Source: Winogradskyella wichelsiae (GTDB taxonomy: Bacteria > Bacteroidota > Bacteroidia > Flavobacteriales > Flavobacteriaceae). From it: a DNA stretch of 64,000 bases. The stretch covers positions 744,001 to 808,000 of the forward strand of contig NZ_JABFDJ010000001.1 of NCBI RefSeq assembly GCF_013403925.1, read 5' to 3'. Positions 45,250 to 52,739 of the stretch are shown here, piece after piece. The notes beneath the pieces are model-generated. The model saw only the letters and a program-made list of their open reading frames with translations, did no database searches and had not been told where the DNA came from. Each line of letters begins with the position of its first letter. Within the stretch, counting starts at the first letter, position 1. A program made the position numbers and the translations under genes.

Positions 45250-47076
45250 ATGAAAAATACAATCTATCTTTTCACATGTCTTCTAATTACTTGTTTTAAG
45301 CTGAATGCACAAGAGCAAGAAGTAAAAACAGATTCCTTAAGTGAAGTAGTCATTACCTCAACACGAATAGACCTACCCTTTAAAGAAAACTCGAGAACTA
45401 TAAATATTATCACTGCTGCAGATATTAAAAGAAGCGCTGCAATTACCGTTGTAGATTTATTACAGCAAGTGGCTGGCGTAGATATTAGACGCCGTGGAAC
45501 CGGTGGAAGTCAGGCCGATTTATTTATTAGAGGTGGCGGATTTGACCAAACCCTTTTATTAATCGATGGTATTAAAATGGATGATGTGCAAACAGGACAC
45601 AATACCTTAAATGCGGCTGTACCAATTGAAGTGATTGAGCGTATTGAAATTATTAAAGGTCCTGCGGCTCGTGTCTTTGGACAAAATGCATTTACAGGTG
45701 CTATCAATATCGTTACAAAATCGACGTTAGATAATTCGGTTTCGGCAAGTGTAGAAACGGGCTCTTTTGGACAACTTAATGGTTCGGTAACCGTGGGTTC
45801 TGAATTAGAGAATTCTACACACATACTTCATGTGGATAGAATGACTTCGGAAGGCTACCGCAGTAATTCGGATTATGATAATTCTAATTACTTTCTAAAA
45901 AGCACGTTTAATAAAAATGCGCAAGCTATTGAAATGATCACCACGTTTTCTGAACGTAAATTTGGGGCTGAAAACTTCTACACAACAAGCCCTGATTTTA
46001 ATGAATATGAAGAAACTCAAAATAGTTTAATAGCATTTACTACAAAGTTTCAATCTGAAAAACTTAAAATTCAACCACGTATCTACTGGAAACGTAACCA
46101 AGATATTTTCCTTTTAAAACGTTTTGAGCCTAATTTCTTTAGAAACGTTCATATTTCGAATAAAATAGGAGCAGAAGCGAATGCCTCTTACACCTCTAAA
46201 CTAGGGGTTACTGGCTTTGGTATTGATATGTCTAAAACCTATTTACGCAGTAATAATTTAGGAGACCGTAATCGTTTTATGACGACCGTTTTCTTAGAAC
46301 ACCGTTTCCAATTTATAGATGACCGTTTAGATATTACACCTGGAGTTGCCGTAACGTATTTTTCAGATTTTAAATTTAATGGGTTCCCAGGGCTAGATGT
46401 TGGTTTTGATATCACCAATAATTTAAAAGCCTACGGAAATATTGGTTTTACTTACAGAATACCAACTTACACAGATCTCTATTACAACGACCCAAGAACC
46501 ATTGGTAATGCAGACTTAGAACCCGAAGAAGCTTTTTCTCAGGAAATCGGAATAAAATACAATGCTCAAAAAATTAGAGCAAGCCTATCTGTTTTTAATA
46601 GAGATGCCACTAACCTTATCGATTTTGTGAGACCCAATACGGTTGATGAAATTTACACAGCCACCAATATTGCAGAAGTCAATACCAAAGGATTAGAATT
46701 AGATGTTGCTTACAATTTTAACGTGAACAATTACAAGCAAACTTTAGCTTTTGGGTATGCGTATTTAGACGATAATATTTTAGAGCAAAACGAAGAATTA
46801 TCACGTTACTCTTTAAACACTTTAAAACATCATTTTACAACAAGATTAAGTACTAAATTATTCAAAAACATAAGCCAAAATATCATTTACAAATATGCAG
46901 AACGTACCACCGGACAAACCTATAATGTTTGGGATGCCTCTATTGTAATGAGCCTAAAACAAGTAGAGCTTTCGGTAACTGCAAGTAATATTTTTGATGC
47001 AGATTATATAGAATCTGGCTACACACCAATGCCACCGAGCAACATATTATTTGGTATGCGTTACAAATTTCGTTAA
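45250..47076 (+). CDS. BtuB-like TonB-dependent receptor
   Basis: A 608-residue outer-membrane receptor without the extra N-terminal domain of SusC-type proteins. Signal peptide LFTCLLITCFKLNAQ, TonB box region (SLSEVVITSTRIDLPFKENS), plug (LLQQVAGVDIRRRGTGGSQ; EIIKGPAARVFGQNAFTGA) and barrel ending NILFGMRYKFR, with terminal aromatic Phe. The plug most resembles vitamin B12 and similar small-molecule receptors. Being divergent from a MocR regulator it may import a vitamin or cofactor precursor, but this is inferred. A strong hairpin terminator lies about 120 bp downstream. Confidence 0.9.
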   Translation: MKNTIYLFTCLLITCFKLNAQEQEVKTDSLSEVVITSTRIDLPFKENSRTINIITAADIKRSAAITVVDLLQQVAGVDIRRRGTGGSQADLFIRGGGFDQTLLLIDGIKMDDVQTGHNTLNAAVPIEVIERIEIIKGPAARVFGQNAFTGAINIVTKSTLDNSVSASVETGSFGQLNGSVTVGSELENSTHILHVDRMTSEGYRSNSDYDNSNYFLKSTFNKNAQAIEMITTFSERKFGAENFYTTSPDFNEYEETQNSLIAFTTKFQSEKLKIQPRIYWKRNQDIFLLKRFEPNFFRNVHISNKIGAEANASYTSKLGVTGFGIDMSKTYLRSNNLGDRNRFMTTVFLEHRFQFIDDRLDITPGVAVTYFSDFKFNGFPGLDVGFDITNNLKAYGNIGFTYRIPTYTDLYYNDPRTIGNADLEPEEAFSQEIGIKYNAQKIRASLSVFNRDATNLIDFVRPNTVDEIYTATNIAEVNTKGLELDVAYNFNVNNYKQTLAFGYAYLDDNILEQNEELSRYSLNTLKHHFTTRLSTKLFKNISQNIIYKYAERTTGQTYNVWDASIVMSLKQVELSVTASNIFDADYIESGYTPMPPSNILFGMRYKFR

Positions 47077-47085
47077 TAGTTTTTC

Positions 47086-47105
47086 ATTCCTGCGAAGACA
47101 GGAAT
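47086..47105. repeat. ATTCCTGCGAAGxCAGGAAT palindrome, isolated copy
   Basis: ATTCCTGCGAAGACAGGAAT lies just after the receptor stop. It is the same core as the start of the first tandem repeat at 47305 (ATTCCTGCGAAGGCAGGAAT). Confidence 0.65.
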
Positions 47106-47191
47106 CTAAAGTTACGTATAAAAATAGAATCCTCACCTTCTTAAAACAAATTAAAGCTTTTAAGAAATCTATCTTTTGATTAAACATTTTA

Positions 47192-47228
47192 AAAATCTGC
47201 AAGACCATTAAAAGTCTTGCAGATTTTC
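47192..47228 (+). terminator. Terminator after the BtuB-like receptor
   Basis: AAAATCTGCAAGAC pairs with GTCTTGCAGATTTT around an 8-base loop, followed by CTATTGT. The stem is perfect over 14 bp. Confidence 0.75.
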
Positions 47229-47300
47229 TATTGTCTAACAAAGCTTTCACGCTATTATTATATAACTTTAGCTTTGTCATTCCTTTTTACCATTCCCTTT

Positions 47301-47432
47301 GTCATTCCTGCGAAGGCAGGAATCCACTTACATCTTCTATCTATTCAAAACCGATAATGACTACCAAAACGCCACTTCGAGTGATTATTTGTAACACAAA
47401 GAAAAATAATCGTATCCAGAAGCAAATATCTT
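47301..47432 (+). repeat. Tandem repeat unit 1 (132 bp)
   Basis: Starts GTCATTCCTGCGAAGGCAGG and includes GATAATGACTACCAAAACG and CACTTCGAGTGATTATT. Its opening ATTCCTGC...GCAGGAAT palindrome is intact, unlike units 2 and 3. Confidence 0.85.
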
Positions 47433-47562
47433 GTCATTCCTGCGAAGGCAACAATCCACTTAAACCCTATCTATTCAAAACAGATAATGACTACCAAAAC
47501 GTCACTTCGAGTGATTATTTATAACGCAAAGAAAAATAATCGTATCCAAAAGCAAACATCTT
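47433..47562 (+). repeat. Tandem repeat unit 2 (130 bp)
   Basis: Nearly identical to unit 1 but the right arm of the opening palindrome reads GCAACAAT, so the hairpin is broken. Several other single-base differences. Confidence 0.85.
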
Positions 47563-47674
47563 GTCATTCTTGCGAAGGCAACAATCCACTTAACCCTATC
47601 TATTCAAAACAGATAATGACTACCAAAACGTCACTTCGAGTGATTTTAAGGAACGAAAACCAGTATCGAGAACC
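47563..47674 (+). repeat. Tandem repeat unit 3, diverging after the CACTTCGAGTG motif
   Basis: Same as unit 2 up to about 47645, then continues TTAAGGAACGAAAACCAGTA and ends GTATCGAGAACC near 47663-47674, joining it to the dispersed element at 36407-36526 and 50107-50164. Confidence 0.75.
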
Positions 47675-47985
47675 TATCAAAAAATAGCCTTTAAGGCTCT
47701 AAAACAAAATGTTTTTTAAATTTTCTGTAACAAAACTTTAACAAACGCTACTTATAGATTGTAACCCAATTGTTACCCAAATCTAATTAACGAAAGAAAT
47801 AAGTACAGAAACGACCGTACTACAACCCAATCATTAGCCCTTTCTGTGGTCTATAATTTTGAATCATAGCACTTAAAAAAACTAATAATCGCTTAGCACA
47901 CGTAACCCAGTTCGCTTCCAAAAAAAAGGTTGCATAAGTTAACAATGGTCGTATATTTATTAACTCAAAATTCAAACGGAATCTC
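47675..47985. other. Rest of the gap before the NfeD gene, with a candidate promoter
   Basis: No gene is seen. A TTG at 47930-47932, 19 bases and TATATTTA at 47952-47959 fit the Bacteroidota promoter (last base of the box off consensus) and would serve the NfeD-flotillin operon with a leader of about 20 bases. The rest is A+T-rich with no strong fold. Confidence 0.45.
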
Positions 47986-48621
47986 ATGGCAGAATGGTAC
48001 TTAAATTTAGATTTTCTAGCACAAGTATATTGGCTCGTGGCTATTATCGGTTCGCTCATCTTTTCCATCGTTATGGTATTAACTTTTGTTGGAGGTGATG
48101 CTGATGAGATTGGTGATATTGATTCGGATATAGATGCCGATGCTGGATTTCAATTTATATCCTTTAAAAACCTTGTTGCTTTCTTCACCATCTTTGGTTG
48201 GAGTGGTATTGCCTGTATGGATGCAGGACTATCAAAACCTCTAACAATTATTATATCTATTATTTCTGGTTTATTAATGATGGTAATTATGGCCTCGCTT
48301 TTTTACTTTGTAAGTAAACTTTCGGATAGCGGAACTTTAAAATATAAAAATGCATTAGACGCTATTGGTGAAGTGTACTTAACCATAGGAGCAGACAGAG
48401 CTTCCATGGGAAAAGTGACCGTAAGCGTTCAGGGATCTATGCGCGAATTAGATGCGTTAACAGATTCCTTAACCGAGCTAAAATCCGGAACCATAATTAA
48501 AGTGGTCGATGTGACTTCTAACGGAATCCTCATCGTAGATAGAACACGCAAACCTATTCAACCTTCAAAAGTTCAGAATAGTCAAGCATTACCTAATAAC
48601 CCAAAAAAGAAACTATTATAA
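47986..48621 (+). CDS. NfeD-like membrane protein
   Basis: A 211-residue protein with three membrane segments (YWLVAIIGSLIFSIVMVLTF; VAFFTIFGWSGIACM; TIIISIISGLLMMVIMASLF) and a C-terminal OB-like domain (AIGEVYLTIGADRASMGKVT; IIKVVDVTSNGILIVDRT), as in NfeD proteins. An acidic patch (DADEIGDIDSDIDADAG) lies between segments 1 and 2. NfeD proteins act with the flotillin encoded next to them, and that gene starts 25 bp downstream here. The C-terminus is basic (NNPKKKLL). Confident as to family; the cellular role is not known in flavobacteria. Confidence 0.85.
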   Translation: MAEWYLNLDFLAQVYWLVAIIGSLIFSIVMVLTFVGGDADEIGDIDSDIDADAGFQFISFKNLVAFFTIFGWSGIACMDAGLSKPLTIIISIISGLLMMVIMASLFYFVSKLSDSGTLKYKNALDAIGEVYLTIGADRASMGKVTVSVQGSMRELDALTDSLTELKSGTIIKVVDVTSNGILIVDRTRKPIQPSKVQNSQALPNNPKKKLL

Positions 48622-48646
48622 TTAAAATTTAACCAATCAAACCGAT

Positions 48647-50074
48647 ATGCAAATGAACTTACTAACCATTCAAGAAACAGTTAATCTACAAGGTCTTGGC
48701 GGACCTATGCTACTAATTTTCGTAGCGCTATTTATTGTAGTCACATTACTGATTTTAATAAAACGCTACAAACGTTGTCCTTCAGATAGAATCTTAGTGG
48801 TCTATGGAAAAGTTGGAGGCGGTCAATCGGCCAAATGTATCCATGGTGGTGCGGCTTTTATTATTCCTGTAATTCAAGATTATGAATTTTTAGAATTAAC
48901 ACCAATTTCAATTGAAGTGAACTTGGTTAATGCCTTATCTAAGCAAAACATTAGAGTTAACGTACCATCTCGTTTTACAATTGGGGTCTCTACAGAACCT
49001 GGTGTTATGCAAAATGCAGCAGAGCGTTTATTAGGTTTAGGAGCACAAGATGTTCAAGAACTAGCAAAAGAAATCATTTTTGGTCAGTTGCGTTTAGTCG
49101 TAGCGTCTATGGATATTGAAGAAATTAACAATGACCGTGACAAGTTTTTAACTAACATTTCGCAATCTGTAGAAACAGAATTAAAGAAAGTAGGTTTAAA
49201 ACTGATCAACGTAAACATTACAGATATTGTTGATGAGTCAGGTTATATCGAAGCACTTGGTAAAGAGGCAGCAGCACACGCCATTAATGCAGCACGTAAA
49301 TCGGTTGCAGAGAAAACTAGAGATGGTTCTATTGGTGAAGCTAACGCGGTACAAGATGAAAGAACTCAGGTAGCTGCAGCAAATGCACAAGCCGTAGAAG
49401 GAGAAAACACTGCAAAAATTGCCGTTGCAAATTCAGATTCATTACGTCGTCAGCGTGAAGCAGAAGCAGAACGTGTAGCAAATGCCTCTGAAAAAGTACA
49501 AACAGCAAAAGCTTTAGAAGAATCTTATGCTGCAGAACAATTAGCAGAAACAGCAAGAGCAGAGCGTGTACGTTCGTCTCAAATGGCAGATATTATTGTA
49601 CCTGCTGAAATTGATAAGCAAAAAGCGGAAATTGATGCAGAAGCAGATGCAGAACGCACAAGAAGACAAGCAAAAGGGGAAGCGGATGCCATCCTTTTTA
49701 AAGCACAAGCCGAAGCACAAGGACAGTTTGAAATCTTAACCAAGCAAGCTGCTGGTATGGAGCAAATTGTAAAAGCGGCTGGAAACAATAGTAGAGATGC
49801 GGTATTATTATTAATTGCTGACAAATTACCAGAATTGGTAAGAATCCAATCGGAAGCTATTAAGAATATTAAAATTGACAAAGTAACCGTTTGGGATAAT
49901 GGTAGCGGTGGAGAAGACGGAAAGTCATCTACAGCAAACTTCTTATCTGGCATGTACAAATCCGTACCACCTTTGCAAGAAATGTTTAATATGGCTGGGA
50001 TGGATTTACCAGAGTATTTAAAGGGAAAAGATAAAAAAGCAATTGAAGCTATTGATGCTGAGATCGAAAAATAA
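48647..50074 (+). CDS. Flotillin-family SPFH protein (YqiK/FloT-like)
   Basis: A 475-residue protein with a single N-terminal membrane segment (MLLIFVALFIVVTLLILIKR) followed by an SPFH/band-7 domain (ILVVYGKVGGGQSAKCIHGG to FGQLRLVVASMDIEEINNDR). A long Ala/Glu-rich coiled-coil runs from about residues 215-360 (AEAERVANASEKVQTAKALE; EADAERTRRQAKGEADAI), with a short flotillin-type C-terminus. Flotillins form large membrane-anchored cages in functional membrane microdomains. Two Met codons three residues apart could start translation; the first is given. It is co-transcribed with the NfeD gene. Confidence 0.92.
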   Translation: MQMNLLTIQETVNLQGLGGPMLLIFVALFIVVTLLILIKRYKRCPSDRILVVYGKVGGGQSAKCIHGGAAFIIPVIQDYEFLELTPISIEVNLVNALSKQNIRVNVPSRFTIGVSTEPGVMQNAAERLLGLGAQDVQELAKEIIFGQLRLVVASMDIEEINNDRDKFLTNISQSVETELKKVGLKLINVNITDIVDESGYIEALGKEAAAHAINAARKSVAEKTRDGSIGEANAVQDERTQVAAANAQAVEGENTAKIAVANSDSLRRQREAEAERVANASEKVQTAKALEESYAAEQLAETARAERVRSSQMADIIVPAEIDKQKAEIDAEADAERTRRQAKGEADAILFKAQAEAQGQFEILTKQAAGMEQIVKAAGNNSRDAVLLLIADKLPELVRIQSEAIKNIKIDKVTVWDNGSGGEDGKSSTANFLSGMYKSVPPLQEMFNMAGMDLPEYLKGKDKKAIEAIDAEIEK

Positions 50075-50106
50075 TCTTATGCCCAAAACATCCGTTTTAG
50101 TCTAGA

Positions 50107-50164
50107 CGTCAGTTCGAGTGATTTATATCTCGGAAGCTTTCGAGATATAAATGGTATCTAGAAC
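50107..50164. repeat. Dispersed palindromic repeat element, copy near the flotillin gene
   Basis: CGTCAGTTCGAGTG (50107-50120), the exact inverse of 36513-36526, followed by a hairpin ATTTATATCTCG/CGAGATATAAAT (50121-50132 and 50141-50152) and GGTATCTAGAAC (50153-50164). Confidence 0.7.
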
Positions 50165-50176
50165 AGATGATAAGTG

Positions 50177-50226
50177 AAAGACCTAAAAAAGGCTTTAATT
50201 AATTTTGAAGCCTTTTTTAGGTCTTT
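50177..50226 (+). terminator. 19-bp hairpin ending the NfeD-flotillin operon
   Basis: AAAGACCTAAAAAAGGCTT (50177-50195) is exactly inverted at 50208-50226 with a 12-base loop. It lies 100 bp after the flotillin stop, is followed by CATTTT, and overlaps the most upstream in-frame start of the next gene. Confidence 0.75.
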
Positions 50227-50281
50227 CATTTTAAACATTAACTTAGGTTTTGTAACTTTAAATTCTAAACCTTTACGCCTT

Positions 50282-51133
50282 TTGAAACTTAATCTTCAAG
50301 ACATACCACGTGTTAAAACCATCACTAAGGAAGATTTTATAAAAAATTACTTCAAACCACAAAAACCAGTGGTTATAGAACACTATATTGAAGATTGGCC
50401 TGCCTACACCAAATGGAACCTAGATTATATTAAAGAAGTAGCAGGAGACAAAACGGTACCACTTTACGATGACAGACCTGTTCATTTTAAAAATGGCTTC
50501 AACCAAGCCCATGCCAAAATGAAAATGAGCGATTATGTCGATTTACTAAAACGCGAACCTACAAAATACCGCATTTTCCTATGGAACATCCTAAAAGAAG
50601 TTCCACAATTACAAAACGATTTTACGTTTCCCGATTTCGGACTCCGTCTCATGAAAAAACTACCGATGCTATTCTTTGGCGGAAAAGACGCATACACCTT
50701 TATGCACTACGATATTGACTTGGCTAATATTTTTCACTTTCATTTTGAAGGCAAAAAACAGTGCATCCTATTCGACCAAAAACAAAACCCATACCTATAT
50801 AAAGTACCTTACGCACTCATTACCCGAGAAGATATTGATTTTTCTAATCCAGACTTAGAAAAATGGCCAGCGCTAAAAAAAGCAAAAGGCTGGGGCTGCA
50901 ACCTCAACCATGGAGAAGTCCTTTATATGCCCGAGGGCTACTGGCATTACATGCGCTACCTTACCCCTGGCTTTTCAATGAGCCTACGCGCTATACCTCG
51001 AAATCCTAAAAACTTAGGCAAAGCCATTTATAACATTTTTGTAATGCGCAACATAGATAATGCATTGAGAAAACTTAAAGGACAAAAATGGATCAACTGG
51101 AAAAACAAGCAAGCAATTCGTAACACCAAGTAA
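50282..51133 (+). CDS. Cupin-like (JmjC-fold) protein, TTG start
   Basis: A 283-residue protein of the cupin_8/JmjC-like group, typically Fe(II)/2-oxoglutarate hydroxylases. The metal site is suggested by YTFMHYDIDLANIFHFH (His and Asp) and by the distal His in MPEGYWHYMRYL. The opening is LKLNLQDIPRVKTITKEDFI, then PVVIEHYIEDWPAYTKWN as in the family. I choose the TTG at 50282: the longer form from the GTG at 50174 is encoded in the terminator hairpin and adds a non-family leader. The substrate is not known; in bacteria such proteins hydroxylate amino acids in proteins or small molecules. Confidence 0.8.
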   Translation: MKLNLQDIPRVKTITKEDFIKNYFKPQKPVVIEHYIEDWPAYTKWNLDYIKEVAGDKTVPLYDDRPVHFKNGFNQAHAKMKMSDYVDLLKREPTKYRIFLWNILKEVPQLQNDFTFPDFGLRLMKKLPMLFFGGKDAYTFMHYDIDLANIFHFHFEGKKQCILFDQKQNPYLYKVPYALITREDIDFSNPDLEKWPALKKAKGWGCNLNHGEVLYMPEGYWHYMRYLTPGFSMSLRAIPRNPKNLGKAIYNIFVMRNIDNALRKLKGQKWINWKNKQAIRNTK

Positions 51134-51161
51134 TACAACCCTATTTCTAAAATACTATTTG

Positions 51162-51169
51162 TATATTTG
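51162..51169 (+). promoter_or_regulatory. Candidate -7 box for the beta-barrel protein gene
   Basis: TATATTTG matches TAnnTTTG 26 bases before the ATG; no -33 TTG at the usual distance. Confidence 0.4.
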
Positions 51170-51194
51170 ACCCTCATTTTTAAAATCAAAAAAC

Positions 51195-51677
51195 ATGAAA
51201 AACAGTTTACTTGCAGTAGCTTTATTAGCATTTAGTTTTGGTAACGCTCAAGCTTTTGAAGGCAAAGGAGATCAAAAATTTCAAGTGGGTGCCAACCTTC
51301 AAGATTACGCAACCGGAGTTAATGTAAGTTTCGATCACGGTTTAGGTGAAAACATTTCTATAGGGGTATCTTCTTCTTACGCTTTAGGTGGCGCAAGCGG
51401 AATTGAAGATCTTGATTTTGAAGACCGTTTCGACTTAAAAGCACGTTTTAACGCCAACTTAGGTAACGTTATTAACATTGATGAGAATTTTGACTTCTAT
51501 CCAGGTTTAAACTTAAGCTTAAAAAACTTTGGTGGTCATGTGGGTGCGCGTTATTTCTTTACAGAAGGCTTTGGGGTGTATACAGAAGCTTCTTTTCCTT
51601 TAGCGAAATACGAAGAAAATTCAATTGACATACATAACCAATTTGCAGTGAACCTTGGAATGACGTTTAATTTATAA
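51195..51677 (+). CDS. Small outer-membrane beta-barrel protein (DUF6646-like)
   Basis: A 160-residue protein with a signal peptide (LLAVALLAFSFGNAQA) and alternating beta strands (KFQVGANLQDYATGVNVSFD; NISIGVSSSYALGG; FDLKARFNANLGNVI; YPGLNLSLKNFGGHVGARYF; VYTEASFPLAKYE) ending in an aromatic residue, GMTFNL, for barrel insertion. Matches the outer membrane beta-barrel family DUF6646 of flavobacteria. Function unknown. It sits between the cupin-like gene and recX, with a terminator after it. Confidence 0.82.
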   Translation: MKNSLLAVALLAFSFGNAQAFEGKGDQKFQVGANLQDYATGVNVSFDHGLGENISIGVSSSYALGGASGIEDLDFEDRFDLKARFNANLGNVINIDENFDFYPGLNLSLKNFGGHVGARYFFTEGFGVYTEASFPLAKYEENSIDIHNQFAVNLGMTFNL

Positions 51678-51697
51678 ACGCTCACCAATACACATAT

Positions 51698-51741
51698 AAA
51701 AAGAGGTCGACTAAATTTATTTTAGTTGACCTCTTTTTTTT
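51698..51741. terminator. Bidirectional terminator between the beta-barrel gene and recX
   Basis: AAAAAGAGGTC and ACTAAA pair with TTTAGT and GACCTCTTTTT, with one mismatch in the stem, and T-runs on both strands. It lies between convergent genes. Confidence 0.85.
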
Positions 51742-51801
51742 GTTATTAACTATTAATATTACATGGATCGTAACACAGATGTTATACAACGTGCTGTCCT
51801 A

Positions 51802-51831
51802 TTGTCACATTGAGCGCAGTCGAAAGCGCTC
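51802..51831. repeat. TTGTCACATTGAGCGCAGTC-type palindromic repeat
   Basis: GAGCGC (51812-51817) and GCGCTC (51826-51831) form a small hairpin after TTGTCACATT. The phrase is of a kind often seen in flavobacterial intergenic regions; the copy number in this genome is unknown. Confidence 0.45.
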
Positions 51832-51882
51832 ACCAACCAAATCTAAACCAACATAATCCACTCCGAATCAAACATTCCCTTT

Positions 51883-52365
51883 TTATTTCAAATACGCATT
51901 AATTTTATCGTAAACCAAAGCAGATTCCCACCCCCGATACAACAAATAATCCGCCACCTTTTTCTTCTTCTTATATACATTTGGTTCCTTAACTTGGGCA
52001 ATGCGTTTTTGCACCAAGTCATCTAAGGTTTGTTCATAAGCATCAAGATCAATTTCTTTAAGCGCTACATCCATACTGTATTTAGAAATGGCTCTAAATT
52101 TCAGCTCACGTACCAACCTATTTTTACCCCATTTTTTCATTCTAAACTTCCCACGTACAAAAGCCTTAGCAAAACGTTCCTCGTTTAGAAAGTTATGCTC
52201 AATTAAATGCACAATAATGTTATCAATAGCTTCTGGAATCATGCGCATGTCCCTTAACTTTTGCCGCACTTCTTTATGGCAACGCTCTTGGTAAGCGCAG
52301 TAATGCTCTAGTTTACGCTTGGCCTCATCTACAGTATAGGTTTTAATAGTATCCATAAGTTTCAA
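51883..52365 (-). CDS. recX: Regulatory protein RecX
   Basis: A 160-residue three-helix-repeat protein that restrains RecA filaments. The repeats are visible: YTVDEAKRKLEHYCAYQERC, then EVRQKLRDMRMIPEAIDNII, LIEHNFLNEERFAKAFVRGK and KKKKKVADYLLYRGWESALV. Length and composition (basic, Lys-rich) fit RecX. There is no recA near it in the window. The end at 51883 faces the barrel gene and the shared terminator. Confidence 0.9.
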   Translation of the reverse strand: MKLMDTIKTYTVDEAKRKLEHYCAYQERCHKEVRQKLRDMRMIPEAIDNIIVHLIEHNFLNEERFAKAFVRGKFRMKKWGKNRLVRELKFRAISKYSMDVALKEIDLDAYEQTLDDLVQKRIAQVKEPNVYKKKKKVADYLLYRGWESALVYDKINAYLK

Positions 52366-52739
52366 AAGTACAATATTGTTCTTTATTTACTTTAAAGCAG
52401 CGCAGCGTTTTTAACCTACACTAAAAGATTTCTAGGCTTTTAAAAAGAGAACATCAACTATATTTTACACACAACGGCAATCGCAGAACCCAAACCTTAA
52501 AACTAGAAAACACCATTAAAGAATTCTCAGTGTTTTTGCCAAATTCATGCATTATTAATCAAAAATTTTTAAAACAAGCTTAAAAACAGAGTTTTAAACG
52601 GCTTTAATTGCATTTCATAGATTATTGTTTGCGGTTTATTAATGTTTTGTTAATAAAAACATATCTTACTCAATACCAACAGGCCCAAGGTATTAATATA
52701 CCTTTGAAGGCAATCAACGTTCTCATAACCCTCTCTTAT
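52366..52739. other. Gap between recX and the large T9SS gene
   Basis: 374 bases without a supported gene. A+T-rich, with several T and A tracts. A TATCTTAC at 52662-52669 resembles a TAnnTT box, and a similar TACCTTAC lies before the 59105 gene. An in-frame extension of the T9SS protein upstream of 52740 lacks a signal peptide and is rejected. Confidence 0.4.

Noticed and set aside
47301-47674. Possible CRISPR array
   Set aside because: Units are about 130 bp and adjoin with no spacers; no cas genes are near.
47231-47687. Open reading frames of 97 and 66 codons across the tandem repeats (CHSCEGRNPL and CHSCEGNNPL appear three times)
   Set aside because: They are translations of the 130-bp DNA repeats; the repeated peptide comes from the repeat unit, there is no ribosome-binding context, and the frames overlap one another.
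52608-52739. N-terminal extension of the large T9SS protein upstream of 52740
   Set aside because: It would place the signal peptide inside the protein; MKKNYSLFLITFL at 52740 is a standard export signal.
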